From Desulfopila aestuarii DSM 18488 (GTDB lineage: Bacteria > Desulfobacterota > Desulfobulbia > Desulfobulbales > Desulfocapsaceae), in the NCBI GenBank assembly GCA_945863875.1, contig CAMBBS010000001.1, positions 62,001 to 126,000 of the forward strand: a stretch of 64,000 nucleotides of DNA. The letters run 5' to 3'. Positions 54,000 through 63,990 of this stretch are shown piece by piece (within the stretch, counting starts at the first letter, position 1; every line of letters begins with the position of its first letter). Both the position numbers and the translations under genes were made by a program. Below the pieces are notes generated by a model. It was not told the origin of the DNA. It did no database searches and saw only the letters and a list, made by a program, of their open reading frames with translations.

Positions 54000-55910
54000 G
54001 TGCAGGAAAAGATAGGCCGGGCGCTTCAACTTCTCGGCATCCGCAACTTGCTGCTCGGGGTGCACGACGCGGCTTTTCCCAGCCTGCCGGAGGAGAACCT
54101 GGGCCGTGGTTCCCCCTATTCCGCCGGCGCCGCCGATTTTTTCGAGTTTGCCGCATCCCTCGGCTTCACCGGCATGCAGCTGGGGCCGCAGGGCATAACC
54201 ACCGGGGCAAACCCTTCGCCCTATGACGGCAGCCTTTTTTCCAGGAATCCTCTGTCCCTGGCCCCACTCTCCCTGACCGGATCAACTTGTCCCCTGCTGG
54301 AACGAGACAGGCTGGCCGGGATCATCGACCAGTTCCATTTTGCACCTGACAGGGTGGATGATACCTTTGCCAGGCTGGCCATAGACGATATTTCCGCCGA
54401 AATATGCAGGCGGTTTCATCTGGAGGTGACGGCTGGGCGATCCGCCGCCTGCCGGGCGCTGAGGCATTCTCACGATGAATATCGCCGACACAATGCACCC
54501 TGGCTGGAACGAGACGCCCTGTATCAGCTTCTACGCCGCCATTACGCCGGCAAGAGCTGGAGACAATGGGCAGGCACCAAAGAGGCCCGGCTCGACAGGC
54601 ATCTTTTCGCGCCGCCGGCAGGTCTGGCGGAAGCGGTGCGCCTGCGCCGGGAGGCTCTGGGGCGGGACTATCGGCAGGCGATTGACGACTATTGTTTCAT
54701 CCAGTTCCTGCTGGCCAAGCAGCACCGGGAATTAAGAGAGCGATGCCGGGATCTCGGCCTGAAACTGTTCGGCGACTTTCAGATTGGCCTGTCAGGCCGC
54801 GACGCCTGGTATGGCCAGGCCTTCCTGCTGTCCGGGTATGTCATGGGGGCGCCGCCCAGCCGGACCAATCCCAGGGGACAGCCGTGGAACTATGCCGTGC
54901 TTGATCCCCACCGCTATTTTGTCGAGAGCGCTGATGGGTCCAGGCAACCGGGCCCCGCGGTGCAATTTCTCCAGGCACGGATAGAAAAAATGGCCGATGA
55001 ATTCGATGGCCTGCGTCTGGACCATCCCCACGGCCTGATCTGCCCATGGGTTTACAGGTCGGATCAGGACGATCCCTTCCTGGCGGTGGAAAATGGCGCG
55101 CGTCTCTTTGCTTCGCCGATGCTGCCCGATCATCCGATGCTGGCGCAATTCGCCATAGTCCGGCCGGAGCAGGTCAATTTGCACAAGCACCGTTATGACG
55201 ACACCTGGGTGACCAGCCTGGATGCAGAGCAGGTCGGGCGCTATGGTCAGCTCTTTGAGGTAATAATCAAGACGACCGGGAAACAATGGGCGAACCTGGG
55301 CACGATAGCCTGTGAAATTCTCAGCACCCAGCCCTATCCGGTTAAACGGGTCATGGACGTGCACGGGCTGGGCCGTTTCCGGGTGACGCAGAAGGCTGAT
55401 TTGAACAATGCCCTCGACGTCTACCGCAGCGAGAACGCCCGGCCGGAGGATTGGCTGATGCTCGGCAGTCATGATACCCCGACCATTTGGCAGGCGGCGG
55501 AGCGATGGCTGGAAGAAGGCGTTGCACCCCGGCAGGCAGAATATCTGGCCATGCGTCTGCGTATCCCCGCAGCGGAACAGACGGGCTGGAAAGAACGTCT
55601 GGCCGTTGATGCCGGGGCGCTGGTCCAGGCCAAGTTTGCCGATTTATTTGTCGGCCCGGCGCAAAACATCATGGTGTATTTTACCGATCTTCTGGGCGGC
55701 ATGGAAAGTTATAACCGGCCGGGTACCATAAGCAAGGATAACTGGATGCTGCGTATTCCCAGCGACTTTAAAAAAATCTACCGCGAAAAATTGGCCGTCG
55801 GCCATGCGCTGAACATTGCCAAGGCACTGGCCATGGCGCTGCGGTCAAAGGAGGATCACACCGGCCCGCCCCACCGTGAACTGATTGGCGGGCTGGAGGG
55901 ATCGAGGTAA
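54000..55910 (+). CDS. malQ: 4-alpha-glucanotransferase, GH77
   Basis: 636 residues. GTG start at 54000 with GGGGAG 8 bp upstream. The family 77 barrel has MQLGPQGITTGANPSPYDGS (the loop that replaces the usual SPY motif), nucleophile in DGLRLDHPHGL, acid/base in IACEIL and the third acid in GSHDTPTIW. All three carboxylates are present, in contrast to the GH77 domain of the 57847-63027 gene. It should disproportionate maltodextrins, supplying chains to GlgE and TreY. It lacks the N-terminal domain of E. coli MalQ. Confidence 0.9.
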   Translation: MQEKIGRALQLLGIRNLLLGVHDAAFPSLPEENLGRGSPYSAGAADFFEFAASLGFTGMQLGPQGITTGANPSPYDGSLFSRNPLSLAPLSLTGSTCPLLERDRLAGIIDQFHFAPDRVDDTFARLAIDDISAEICRRFHLEVTAGRSAACRALRHSHDEYRRHNAPWLERDALYQLLRRHYAGKSWRQWAGTKEARLDRHLFAPPAGLAEAVRLRREALGRDYRQAIDDYCFIQFLLAKQHRELRERCRDLGLKLFGDFQIGLSGRDAWYGQAFLLSGYVMGAPPSRTNPRGQPWNYAVLDPHRYFVESADGSRQPGPAVQFLQARIEKMADEFDGLRLDHPHGLICPWVYRSDQDDPFLAVENGARLFASPMLPDHPMLAQFAIVRPEQVNLHKHRYDDTWVTSLDAEQVGRYGQLFEVIIKTTGKQWANLGTIACEILSTQPYPVKRVMDVHGLGRFRVTQKADLNNALDVYRSENARPEDWLMLGSHDTPTIWQAAERWLEEGVAPRQAEYLAMRLRIPAAEQTGWKERLAVDAGALVQAKFADLFVGPAQNIMVYFTDLLGGMESYNRPGTISKDNWMLRIPSDFKKIYREKLAVGHALNIAKALAMALRSKEDHTGPPHRELIGGLEGSR

Positions 55911-55931
55911 ACATTCTACCCTGTGACGTGT

Positions 55932-57854
55932 ATGTTTTCAGATAGATTCCCCCAAGGTCATTTTTCAATGCAATTCGGCACCTGCCTCGACCCTGCCGGT
56001 GGCGTTCTTTTTCGTTTGTGGGCGCCGCAGGCCCGGCAGGTCGACCTGTGTCTAAACCCTGGCGGGCCAGAAAGGCGGGTGTTGCCGATGGCAAGCCGGC
56101 GGGGTGGCTGGTTTACCGTGCAGCCCCGGGCGGCCCGGCCAGGCGATTGGTATCAATTTATCATTGATAATGATCTGCTCGTGCCCGATCCTGTCAGCCG
56201 CTGTCAGGCTTTGGATATCCACGGACCAAGTGTCGTCTGCAATCCCGGCGGATACACCTGGCATGACGGACACTGGCCGGGCAGACCCTGGGAGGAAACG
56301 GTTTTCTATGAGCTGCACGTTGGTGCCTTTTCCCCCGAGGGAACCTTTCAGGGCGTCACGAAACGACTCGATTACCTTGTGCAACTCGGCATAACCGCCA
56401 TTGAACTGATGCCGGTCGCCCAGTTTCCCGGTCACTGTAACTGGGGCTATGACGGCGCGCTGCTCTTTGCCCCGTGCCGCAGGTATGGCGGACCGGATGG
56501 GCTGAAGGAACTGGTCGATGGTGCGCATCAGCGGGGCCTGATGGTCTTTCTTGATGTCGTCTACAATCATTTTGGCCCGGAAGGCAATTATTTGTACGTC
56601 TATGCCCGGGAGGCCTTTTTTACCGAGCGGTTCCACACCCCATGGGGCGCGGCGATTAATTATTCCGGACCAGACAGCAGCGTCGTCAGGGATTTCTATA
56701 TTGCCAATGCCCTCTACTGGCTGGAAGAATTCCATATGGATGGCCTGCGCTTTGATGCCGTGCACTCGATTTTTGATCAGTCCCGGCCGGACATTCTCGA
56801 GGAAATAGCCCAGAGGGTGCGTGAGGGCCCGGGCAGCCGACGGCGGATTCATCTGATTCTGGAAAACGACCATAACTGTGCACGCTACCTTGCCCGGCAA
56901 CCGAGCGGACAACCGCAATTTTTCACCGCGCAGTGGAACGATGACTTTCACCATGCCTGCCACATCCTGTTGACCGGGGAAAAAGAAGGGTACTACCAGG
57001 ATTATAGTGATAAGCCGATAGACCATCTGGGCCGGTGCCTTACCGAAGGTTTTGCCTACCAGGGTGAAAAGTCTGTCTATCGCCAGGGGGAAACACGCGG
57101 GGAGCCGAGCGCCCATCTGCCGCCGTCGGCATTTGTCTCTTTCCTGCAAAATCATGATCAGATCGGCAACCGCGCCCTGGGAGAAAGACTCCCTGCGCTC
57201 TGTGATCAGCGGGATCTGCCAATAGTCATCGCGCTTTTCCTGCTTGCTCCCTCGCCGCCGCTGCTGTTCATGGGTGAGGAGTTCGGCGCGCAAACGCCTT
57301 TTTATTATTTCTGCGACTTTTCCGGCGAACTCGCCGCCGGTGTTACCGCCGGCAGGGGAAAGGAGTTTGCCCGGTTCGCCCAGTTCCGTTCCCCAAAAAA
57401 CCGTGCGCGCATCCCCGATCCCAATTCGAGGGAAACGTTTCTCCAGTCAAGGCTCAACTGGCAGGCTGTTGAGCAAAATCCCGGCAGTTCTTTTTTGCTG
57501 TTGTACCGAAACCTGCTGCTTTTGCGTCAACAGCTCATTGTCCCCCGTGTGAAAGCCATGCGGGGAAATGGGGCGGGTTTTCAGGTCCTGGCAGAAAAAT
57601 CGCTGAAAGCATGGTGGCAATCGGCAAAGGATGAGCGCCTCACGGTGATCTTCAATCTCCATGACCTGGCCATCAGCATCGATGCCCGATCAGCGGATAT
57701 CTCGTCGGCACAGAGAGCCGACAGCATGGCCGGTGAACGTTCGCAGCTTGTCTACCAATACGGTTCACAACCCGGCCGGACCTGGCCGCAGAACGTTATT
57801 GCCCCAAAGAGTATTTATTGGATGATAACAAAGACAGGAGGCGAAAATGACTGA
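55932..57854 (+). CDS. treZ: malto-oligosyltrehalose trehalohydrolase
   Basis: 640 residues from the ATG at 55932; the ATG at 55968 behind CCAAGG is an equally good start and matches the family N-terminus. CBM48-type N-terminal domain (GGVLFRLWAPQARQVDL), then GH13 barrel: FYELHVGAFSPEG, NWGYDGALLFAP, nucleophile in DGLRFDAVHSIFDQ, acid in LILENDHN, LQNHDQIGNRALGERL. It releases trehalose from maltooligosyl-trehalose. It overlaps the following TreY fusion gene by 8 bp, coupling the two steps of the TreY-TreZ pathway. Confidence 0.94.
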   Translation: MFSDRFPQGHFSMQFGTCLDPAGGVLFRLWAPQARQVDLCLNPGGPERRVLPMASRRGGWFTVQPRAARPGDWYQFIIDNDLLVPDPVSRCQALDIHGPSVVCNPGGYTWHDGHWPGRPWEETVFYELHVGAFSPEGTFQGVTKRLDYLVQLGITAIELMPVAQFPGHCNWGYDGALLFAPCRRYGGPDGLKELVDGAHQRGLMVFLDVVYNHFGPEGNYLYVYAREAFFTERFHTPWGAAINYSGPDSSVVRDFYIANALYWLEEFHMDGLRFDAVHSIFDQSRPDILEEIAQRVREGPGSRRRIHLILENDHNCARYLARQPSGQPQFFTAQWNDDFHHACHILLTGEKEGYYQDYSDKPIDHLGRCLTEGFAYQGEKSVYRQGETRGEPSAHLPPSAFVSFLQNHDQIGNRALGERLPALCDQRDLPIVIALFLLAPSPPLLFMGEEFGAQTPFYYFCDFSGELAAGVTAGRGKEFARFAQFRSPKNRARIPDPNSRETFLQSRLNWQAVEQNPGSSFLLLYRNLLLLRQQLIVPRVKAMRGNGAGFQVLAEKSLKAWWQSAKDERLTVIFNLHDLAISIDARSADISSAQRADSMAGERSQLVYQYGSQPGRTWPQNVIAPKSIYWMITKTGGEND

Positions 57855-60800
57855 GAAGCTGCTGCGGGAAATCGCCTCTATCTATGGCATCAACGTTGAA
57901 ACGGCGGCCGGGGAGGGCGACCGGGTGGAGATTGAAGAGTATCTTGTCGCCCTGTTACAGCGGGCGAATCTGCCGATCACCGTGGCCGCTGATGCGGCAA
58001 CCCTGCTGCTGGAGTTGCAGGAACAACGGCTGCAGCGGATGCTCGATCCCGTGCGGGTAATAGAGGAAACGGAGAGGGCCCTGACTCTGCCCGTGCGGCT
58101 GTTGCTGGGCGATGACCGGCAGTACCGGTGGACCCTCACCGCCGAGAGTGGTGCACTCTCTCAGGGCAGTTTTCTGCAAAAGGATCTCGCTCTTTTGTCA
58201 CAAACCGCAGTGAACGGCAGGATATATGCTGTCCATACTCTTCCCCTGGGGCTGACCCTGCCCCCCGGTTACCATGAGTTGACGGTAGAGGCCGCAGGGC
58301 AGAGGGAGGGGGAAGGCGAGGGCGCCCCAGCGGCGCAGCTCCTCATCGTCGCCCCGCGCCATTGTTATGTGTCCGCCGGACTTTCCGGCGATAACCGGGT
58401 CTGGGGCCTGAGTACCCATCTGCATGCCGTTAAATCGATGGAGAACTGGGGCATCGGCGATTTCTCTGATGTGCTGAAGATTCTCGGTATAAGTGCCGAG
58501 GCGGGAGCCGGTACCCTGCATGTCGCCCCTCTGGTCTCTTGTCTGCCGCATCATCCGGACCAGATGAGGTTGCCGAATCCTTACCGTCCCTCCTGCCGAT
58601 CGCAGCTCAATGTCCTGTTTATCGATGTTCAGGCAATTGCCGATTTTGTCGAATGCGGCGCTGCCGGGGAGATCCTGCAGCAAACCGAATTCCATGCCCG
58701 GTTGGCGATGATAAGGGATCGGGATCGGATCGATTATGCAGAAATCGGCACCTTGAAAGACCAGGTGTTACGCCGGCTCTGGGAGCATTTCAACGCTGGC
58801 CACCTGCATCCAACGACGTCCCGGGGCAGAGAATTCCGCGATTTTCAGCAGAGAGGCGGGCCAACGCTGCGGCATTTTGCACTCTTTTCCGCACTGCACG
58901 AAAAGTTTGCCTCCGATGGGCAGTATGCAGCAGGCTGGCCCAGCTGGCCCGTTGCATTCAGAGATTGTCATTCTCCCGAGGCGGTCGACTTTGCCGGGCA
59001 GTACGAATATGAAATGGAATACTACCAGTACCTGCAGTGGCAGGCAGAAATACAGCTGGCAGCAATCGGCCGCCGTTCCATGGAGCTGGGCCTGCAAGTC
59101 GGCCTGCTGGGCGAATTTCCTTTTGCCGTCGACACACACGGCTTTGAATCCTGGCGCTACAAGGAGGCGTTGCTGGCTGGAGCAGTGGTGACCAGACGGC
59201 CCGATGATGGTCCTGGGCAGGATCCTGCTGTCGGTCTGCCGCTATTCTTACCGCATTGCCTGCAGAAGAATCGCTATCGACCGTTTATTGAAGGGCTGCG
59301 GCAGGGCATGCGATATTTCGGAGCGCTGACAATCGGCTCCATAGCGAACTATTACCGGACCTTTTTTACCCTTGGGGCAATGGACGAAAAGTTTCGCCCC
59401 TCTGTCTCTTTTCCTTTTGACGACATGCTTGGTATTATCACTCTGGAAAGCCAGCGAAATCGCTGCCTGATCATTGCCGATATGGTGCATTTACTGCCCG
59501 TAGAGCAGCAACAGCAGTTAGAGCAAAGGCACATATTTTCCAGCAGTGCCTTATTGACAGCGAAAAAAGATCAGGCCGAGTGGCTCGGTGCGGCAGACTA
59601 TCCGGCACACGCGGTGCTGCGTTGTTCGGCGCCATTTCTCGTTACCGGGAAAGGATTCTGGAAGAGCAGCGACATCGCCCTTCTCGCCGAGGAACACCTT
59701 TTTGCCGATGATGCGGAAAAGGAAAAAACGATGGTTGCCAGGGCGGCTGATCGGGTCCATTTGCTGCTTACGCTTGATCACGAGGGGCTGCTCCCGGACG
59801 GCTGCACTGTGGAAAAGAGCATTTCGGCGGAACTGGACCAGTCTCTGCTGACCGGTCTGCAGGTGTTTTTGGCCAGGACGCCGGGGAAAATTCTCCTTGT
59901 GGCCATCAACGATCTCCTCGGCCTGGACCGCCAGGCGGAACCCCCGGCTTTCATCTGTCAGAAGTTCTGGGGAAAAACTTATCCACTCGATATTGAGGAG
60001 ATTCTCGGCAGCCAGGAGGTTGCCTCGCTGTTCAAGGCCCTGTGCCGCGAACGGGGGGTCGGCAATGTTCGGCCATCGGCTTTGATCTCTGCTCGGAAAA
60101 AGAGACCGGGGCAGGCGCTGCCGCGATCTTTTTATCGTCTGCAGCTGCATAAGGGCTTTACCTTTCAGCAGGCGGCGGCAATTACCCCCTATCTCTCTCA
60201 ACTCGGCATAAGTCATTGCTACGTTTCGCCCTTCTTGATGGCCCGCCCCGGCAGCTCCCACGGCTATGATATTATCGATCATTCGACAATAAATCCGGAA
60301 ATCGGCAGCAGGGAGGATTTTGAAGGTTTTCTTGCCGTTCTCGAGGCACAGAACATGGCGCTGATCCTCGATGTCGTTCCCAATCACATGGGCATCGGCT
60401 CTGATAACCAATGGTGGATGGATGTGCTGGAAAACGGTGAGGCGTCGAAATATGCCCGGTTTTTTGATATAAACTGGCTGCCCCAGCAACCGGAGCTTGC
60501 CGGACGGCTTCTGTTGCCGGTTCTCGGCGATTATTACGGGAAAATTCTCGAAGAGGGGCAGCTGACGCTTTCTTTTGATGATGCCTCAGGAAGCTTTTTC
60601 GTGCGATACTACGACCATCAATTTCCCGTCAGTCCACGGTCCTGTCCCCTCCTGCTGAGCTATGATCTGCAGCGTCTTGAGAAACGACTGGGAGCAGCTC
60701 ACCATAGTTTCCAGGAATTTCAGAACCTTATTCACGCCCTGGCCAACCTGCCGGGACACCGGAAAACGTCCTTGGAAATGATGCAGGTTCGTCACCGCAG

Positions 60801-63027
60801 CAAAGAAGTGAGCAAAAGAACACTTGTGCGACTGTGCCGGAAAAGTTCAGAACTCAAACAGTTTATTGAGGAAAATGTCATCCTTTTTAACGGGCTGCCA
60901 GGCAAGCCGGAAAGTTTTGATCTTCTTCATGCCCTGCTGGAAGAACAACCTTACCGCCTTGCTTTCTGGCGGGTCGCCGCCGACGAAATCAATTATCGCC
61001 GGTTTTTCGACATCAATGAACTGGCGGCCCTGCGTATGGAGGGAATTGAGGTTTTCCGCGAAACCCACCGGTTGATATTGGACCTTGTCGCCACCGGCAG
61101 GCTTGATGGCCTGCGCATCGATCATCCCGACGGACTGTATGATCCGTATGAATATTTTTGCCGGCTGCAGACCTTTGCCGCCGGCGAATCCGAGGCAGAT
61201 TCTTCCCGGTGTCGACGAGAGAGAGGGGAAGGGGAGGGTGCGCCCCTGTATGTCGTTGTCGAAAAAATCCTCGCCGGCTTTGAGTCGCTGCCGGATAACT
61301 GGCCGATCAGCGGCACCACCGGATATGAGTTTTCCAACCTGCTCAACGGCCTTTTTGTCAATGCCGCCGCCGAAAAGAAAATGACCGCCATCTATCATCG
61401 ATTCATTGGCGGGAAACGAGAGTACGACCAGCTGCTCTATGACAGCAAGAAATTGATTATCCGTTCGTTAATGGCCGGTGAACTCAACGTACTGGCCAGT
61501 TTGTTGTACCGGCTGGCCCAGGCGGATCGTCGAACCAGAGATTTGACCTTCAACAGCCTGCGCGATGGTTTGATTGAAGTTGTCTGCTTTTTTCCCGTCT
61601 ACCGCACCTACACTTCTCAGGATAAAATAGCTGACCGGGATGCCCAGTTTATAAAGTGGGCACTGGCCAGGGCACAGATCAGACAACACCTGGACAACGC
61701 CAGTGTCTTTGGTTTTATCAGATCGGTGCTCCTGCTGGAAACCGAGGAAAACGCTGCCAGAAAGAGTAATTACCTTGATTTTGTCATGAAATTTCAGCAG
61801 TATACCGGTCCGGTGATGGCCAAAGGTCTCGAGGATACTTTCTTTTATCGCTACAATCGCCTCCTCTCCTTAAACGAGGTCGGTGGCAGTCCAAAGAACT
61901 TCGGCGTTTCCCTTGCCGCCTTTCATCAGACGAATCAAAACCGCAGGCACCATTGGCCGCACAGCATGTTGAACACCTCAACCCATGACTCGAAACGAAG
62001 CGAAGATGTGCGGGCGCGAATAAATGTCCTCACGGAAATGACCACGGAATGGCAAAACCGTCTCAAGCGCTGGAACATGCAGAACCGTTCCTATACAACA
62101 ACCCTCGAAGCGAGTCCGGCCCCGTCAAAAAATGATGAATATGCTTTTTATCAAAATCTGCTCGGCGCATGGCCGCTCGCGCCGCTCAACGAAGAGACTC
62201 GGGGCATCTTTATTGAGCGCATGAAAAACATGTTCCTGAAAACCAGCCGGGAAGCAAAAGTGCATACCAGTTGGACGAACCCGAACATTTTGTATGAAAA
62301 CGCCCTGATGCGCTTTGTCGAGGGGAGTCTTGGAACGTCGAACAAGCCGTTTCACAATGATTTTCTTGCTTTTCATGAGGATGTTGCCTGGTTTGGCATG
62401 TTGAACAGCCTGTCCCAGGTCTTGTTGAAACTGGTTGCTCCTGGTATTCCAGATATTTACCAGGGCAATGAAACCTGGCGTTTCTGCCTGGTTGACCCGG
62501 ATAATCGCCGGCCGGTGGATTTTGCCAGGAGGGAGGCGATGTTGTTTGCTCTGCTGGAACGAATTCATGCCGAAAACGCCCGGCTGGAAACGCTGCACCA
62601 GGAGTTGCTGGCCAATCTGTCGGATGGACGGGCGAAAATGTACGTCATCGCGCAAACCCTGCGGTTGAGGCATGACCAGCATGATCTTTTTACCGGTGGC
62701 AGCTATCTGCCCCTTGATGTGACAGGCAGCAAGGGCCACCATGTCTGTGCCTTTGCCAGGAAAAAAAATGACCGGCTGCTGGTTGCTGTCGCACCGCGGC
62801 TTTATGTGACCCTCATGCAGGGCAAAAAGGATTTACCGCTGGCCGACTCCGTCTGGCATGATACCACGGTGCAGCTGCCGGAGGACTGCACCGGCGTACC
62901 GCTGCACAATATCTTCTCCGATGAACCGGAGTCCCTCGTTGAAACGGACAATCGTCCGCCGTCAATCAAGGTTGGCCGTCTGCTGCAGTCCTGGCCGGTT
63001 GCCCTGCTGCAGGGGGCTGCTGGATAA
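57847..63027 (+). CDS. treY: fusion of inactive GH77 domain with malto-oligosyltrehalose synthase
   Basis: 1726 residues. Residues ~60-750 follow MalQ (ENWGIGDFSD, NPYRPSCRSQLNVLFIDVQAI, RYRPFIEGLRQGMRYFGAL), but the three catalytic carboxylates are gone: Gly497 for the nucleophile Asp (LTIGSIA), Asp545 for the acid/base Glu (IIADMVH), Ser594 for the third Asp (RCSAP for THDLP). Residues ~755-1720 are TreY, GH13 subfamily 26: FYRLQLHKGFTF, nucleophile Asp1092 (GLRIDHPDG), acid/base Glu1139 (VVVEKIL), STHDSKRSEDVRAR, all intact. It converts terminal maltose of alpha-glucan to trehalose. The dead GH77 part may serve as a glucan-binding module. Confidence 0.92.
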   Translation: MTEKLLREIASIYGINVETAAGEGDRVEIEEYLVALLQRANLPITVAADAATLLLELQEQRLQRMLDPVRVIEETERALTLPVRLLLGDDRQYRWTLTAESGALSQGSFLQKDLALLSQTAVNGRIYAVHTLPLGLTLPPGYHELTVEAAGQREGEGEGAPAAQLLIVAPRHCYVSAGLSGDNRVWGLSTHLHAVKSMENWGIGDFSDVLKILGISAEAGAGTLHVAPLVSCLPHHPDQMRLPNPYRPSCRSQLNVLFIDVQAIADFVECGAAGEILQQTEFHARLAMIRDRDRIDYAEIGTLKDQVLRRLWEHFNAGHLHPTTSRGREFRDFQQRGGPTLRHFALFSALHEKFASDGQYAAGWPSWPVAFRDCHSPEAVDFAGQYEYEMEYYQYLQWQAEIQLAAIGRRSMELGLQVGLLGEFPFAVDTHGFESWRYKEALLAGAVVTRRPDDGPGQDPAVGLPLFLPHCLQKNRYRPFIEGLRQGMRYFGALTIGSIANYYRTFFTLGAMDEKFRPSVSFPFDDMLGIITLESQRNRCLIIADMVHLLPVEQQQQLEQRHIFSSSALLTAKKDQAEWLGAADYPAHAVLRCSAPFLVTGKGFWKSSDIALLAEEHLFADDAEKEKTMVARAADRVHLLLTLDHEGLLPDGCTVEKSISAELDQSLLTGLQVFLARTPGKILLVAINDLLGLDRQAEPPAFICQKFWGKTYPLDIEEILGSQEVASLFKALCRERGVGNVRPSALISARKKRPGQALPRSFYRLQLHKGFTFQQAAAITPYLSQLGISHCYVSPFLMARPGSSHGYDIIDHSTINPEIGSREDFEGFLAVLEAQNMALILDVVPNHMGIGSDNQWWMDVLENGEASKYARFFDINWLPQQPELAGRLLLPVLGDYYGKILEEGQLTLSFDDASGSFFVRYYDHQFPVSPRSCPLLLSYDLQRLEKRLGAAHHSFQEFQNLIHALANLPGHRKTSLEMMQVRHRSKEVSKRTLVRLCRKSSELKQFIEENVILFNGLPGKPESFDLLHALLEEQPYRLAFWRVAADEINYRRFFDINELAALRMEGIEVFRETHRLILDLVATGRLDGLRIDHPDGLYDPYEYFCRLQTFAAGESEADSSRCRRERGEGEGAPLYVVVEKILAGFESLPDNWPISGTTGYEFSNLLNGLFVNAAAEKKMTAIYHRFIGGKREYDQLLYDSKKLIIRSLMAGELNVLASLLYRLAQADRRTRDLTFNSLRDGLIEVVCFFPVYRTYTSQDKIADRDAQFIKWALARAQIRQHLDNASVFGFIRSVLLLETEENAARKSNYLDFVMKFQQYTGPVMAKGLEDTFFYRYNRLLSLNEVGGSPKNFGVSLAAFHQTNQNRRHHWPHSMLNTSTHDSKRSEDVRARINVLTEMTTEWQNRLKRWNMQNRSYTTTLEASPAPSKNDEYAFYQNLLGAWPLAPLNEETRGIFIERMKNMFLKTSREAKVHTSWTNPNILYENALMRFVEGSLGTSNKPFHNDFLAFHEDVAWFGMLNSLSQVLLKLVAPGIPDIYQGNETWRFCLVDPDNRRPVDFARREAMLFALLERIHAENARLETLHQELLANLSDGRAKMYVIAQTLRLRHDQHDLFTGGSYLPLDVTGSKGHHVCAFARKKNDRLLVAVAPRLYVTLMQGKKDLPLADSVWHDTTVQLPEDCTGVPLHNIFSDEPESLVETDNRPPSIKVGRLLQSWPVALLQGAAG

Positions 63028-63084
63028 AATCACCCCTGGGCACACGACAGCCGCACGCTCTGCCGCACCGATCGGTGACGGCCA

Positions 63085-63990
63085 TTATCCCCTGAGGACC
63101 TGCTCAAGGGCGCTGTCGAGGTCGCCGTACATAAAGTGGAAGCCAGCCTTCTGCAAACGAGCCGGTTGCGTCCTTTGGCTGCAGAGCAGGGCTTTGCCGA
63201 AACCACCGAGGACCGTGGTCAGTACAAAAGCCGGTGCCGGCAGCATCACCGGGCGGTTGAGCTTGCCTGCCAGGGTTTTGGTCAGCTCGATGTTGCGTAC
63301 CGGAAGGGGCGCACACCAGTTGGCCGGCCCGCTGATTTCCGTGTTCTTGATGGCGAAGCGATAGGCGGCGATCAGGTCCTGCAGGTGTATCCAGGGAAAC
63401 CATTGCCGGCCGCTGCCGAGGCGTCCGCCCAGAAACAGCTTGAAGGCGGGGATCATCGAGGCGAGGGCTCCGCCGTTGCGGTCGAACACGATGCCAAAGC
63501 GGGTTATGACGACGCGGATGCGATCCGTCTGCGCCTTCAAGGCTTCGCCTTCCCAGTCCCGGCAGACGCTGGCGAGGAAATCGTCGCCCGGTGGCTCGTC
63601 TTCGGTGAGCACATCCTCGCCGCGGTCACCATAATAGCCGGGGGCGGAGGTACTGAAAAATATGGTATCACCCGCGCCCGTGAGACTGGCGGCAAGAAGA
63701 CGCGTGGTCAGAACGCGGCTGTTGTAGATCTGCTCTTTTACCTTTTTCGTCCAGTAAGTGAAAATCGATTTTCCGGCCAGGTTGATGACAATATCGTGTC
63801 CAGCGACGCGGTTCTGCCAGTTCCCTGGTTTGGTGGTATCAGCCGGCAGGAAGGTAAATGATCGGCGCTGCCTGAGGGCGGTCGGCTTGCCGCTCCGTCC
63901 AGCAGCGGTGATCTGGTGGCCATCTTCCAGCAGGGCCACGGCGAGATGGTGGCCGATAAAGCCTGATCCGCCGGTCATGAATATTTTCAT
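63085..63990 (-). CDS. TIGR01777-type SDR epimerase-like protein (YfcH family)
   Basis: 301 residues. Extended SDR fold: GGSGFIGHHLAVALLEDGH (NAD(P) loop), NLAGKSI, FFSTSAPGYYGDRGEDVLTEDEPPGDDFLA, TRFGIVFDRNGGALASMIPAF, GSGRQWFPWIHLQDLIAAY are hallmarks of the TIGR01777/YfcH-SulA group of epimerase-like proteins, whose substrate is unknown. It converges on the TreY fusion gene with a 57-bp gap that has no clear terminator. The start lies 10 bp from the window edge. Confidence 0.9.
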   Translation of the reverse strand: MKIFMTGGSGFIGHHLAVALLEDGHQITAAGRSGKPTALRQRRSFTFLPADTTKPGNWQNRVAGHDIVINLAGKSIFTYWTKKVKEQIYNSRVLTTRLLAASLTGAGDTIFFSTSAPGYYGDRGEDVLTEDEPPGDDFLASVCRDWEGEALKAQTDRIRVVITRFGIVFDRNGGALASMIPAFKLFLGGRLGSGRQWFPWIHLQDLIAAYRFAIKNTEISGPANWCAPLPVRNIELTKTLAGKLNRPVMLPAPAFVLTTVLGGFGKALLCSQRTQPARLQKAGFHFMYGDLDSALEQVLRG

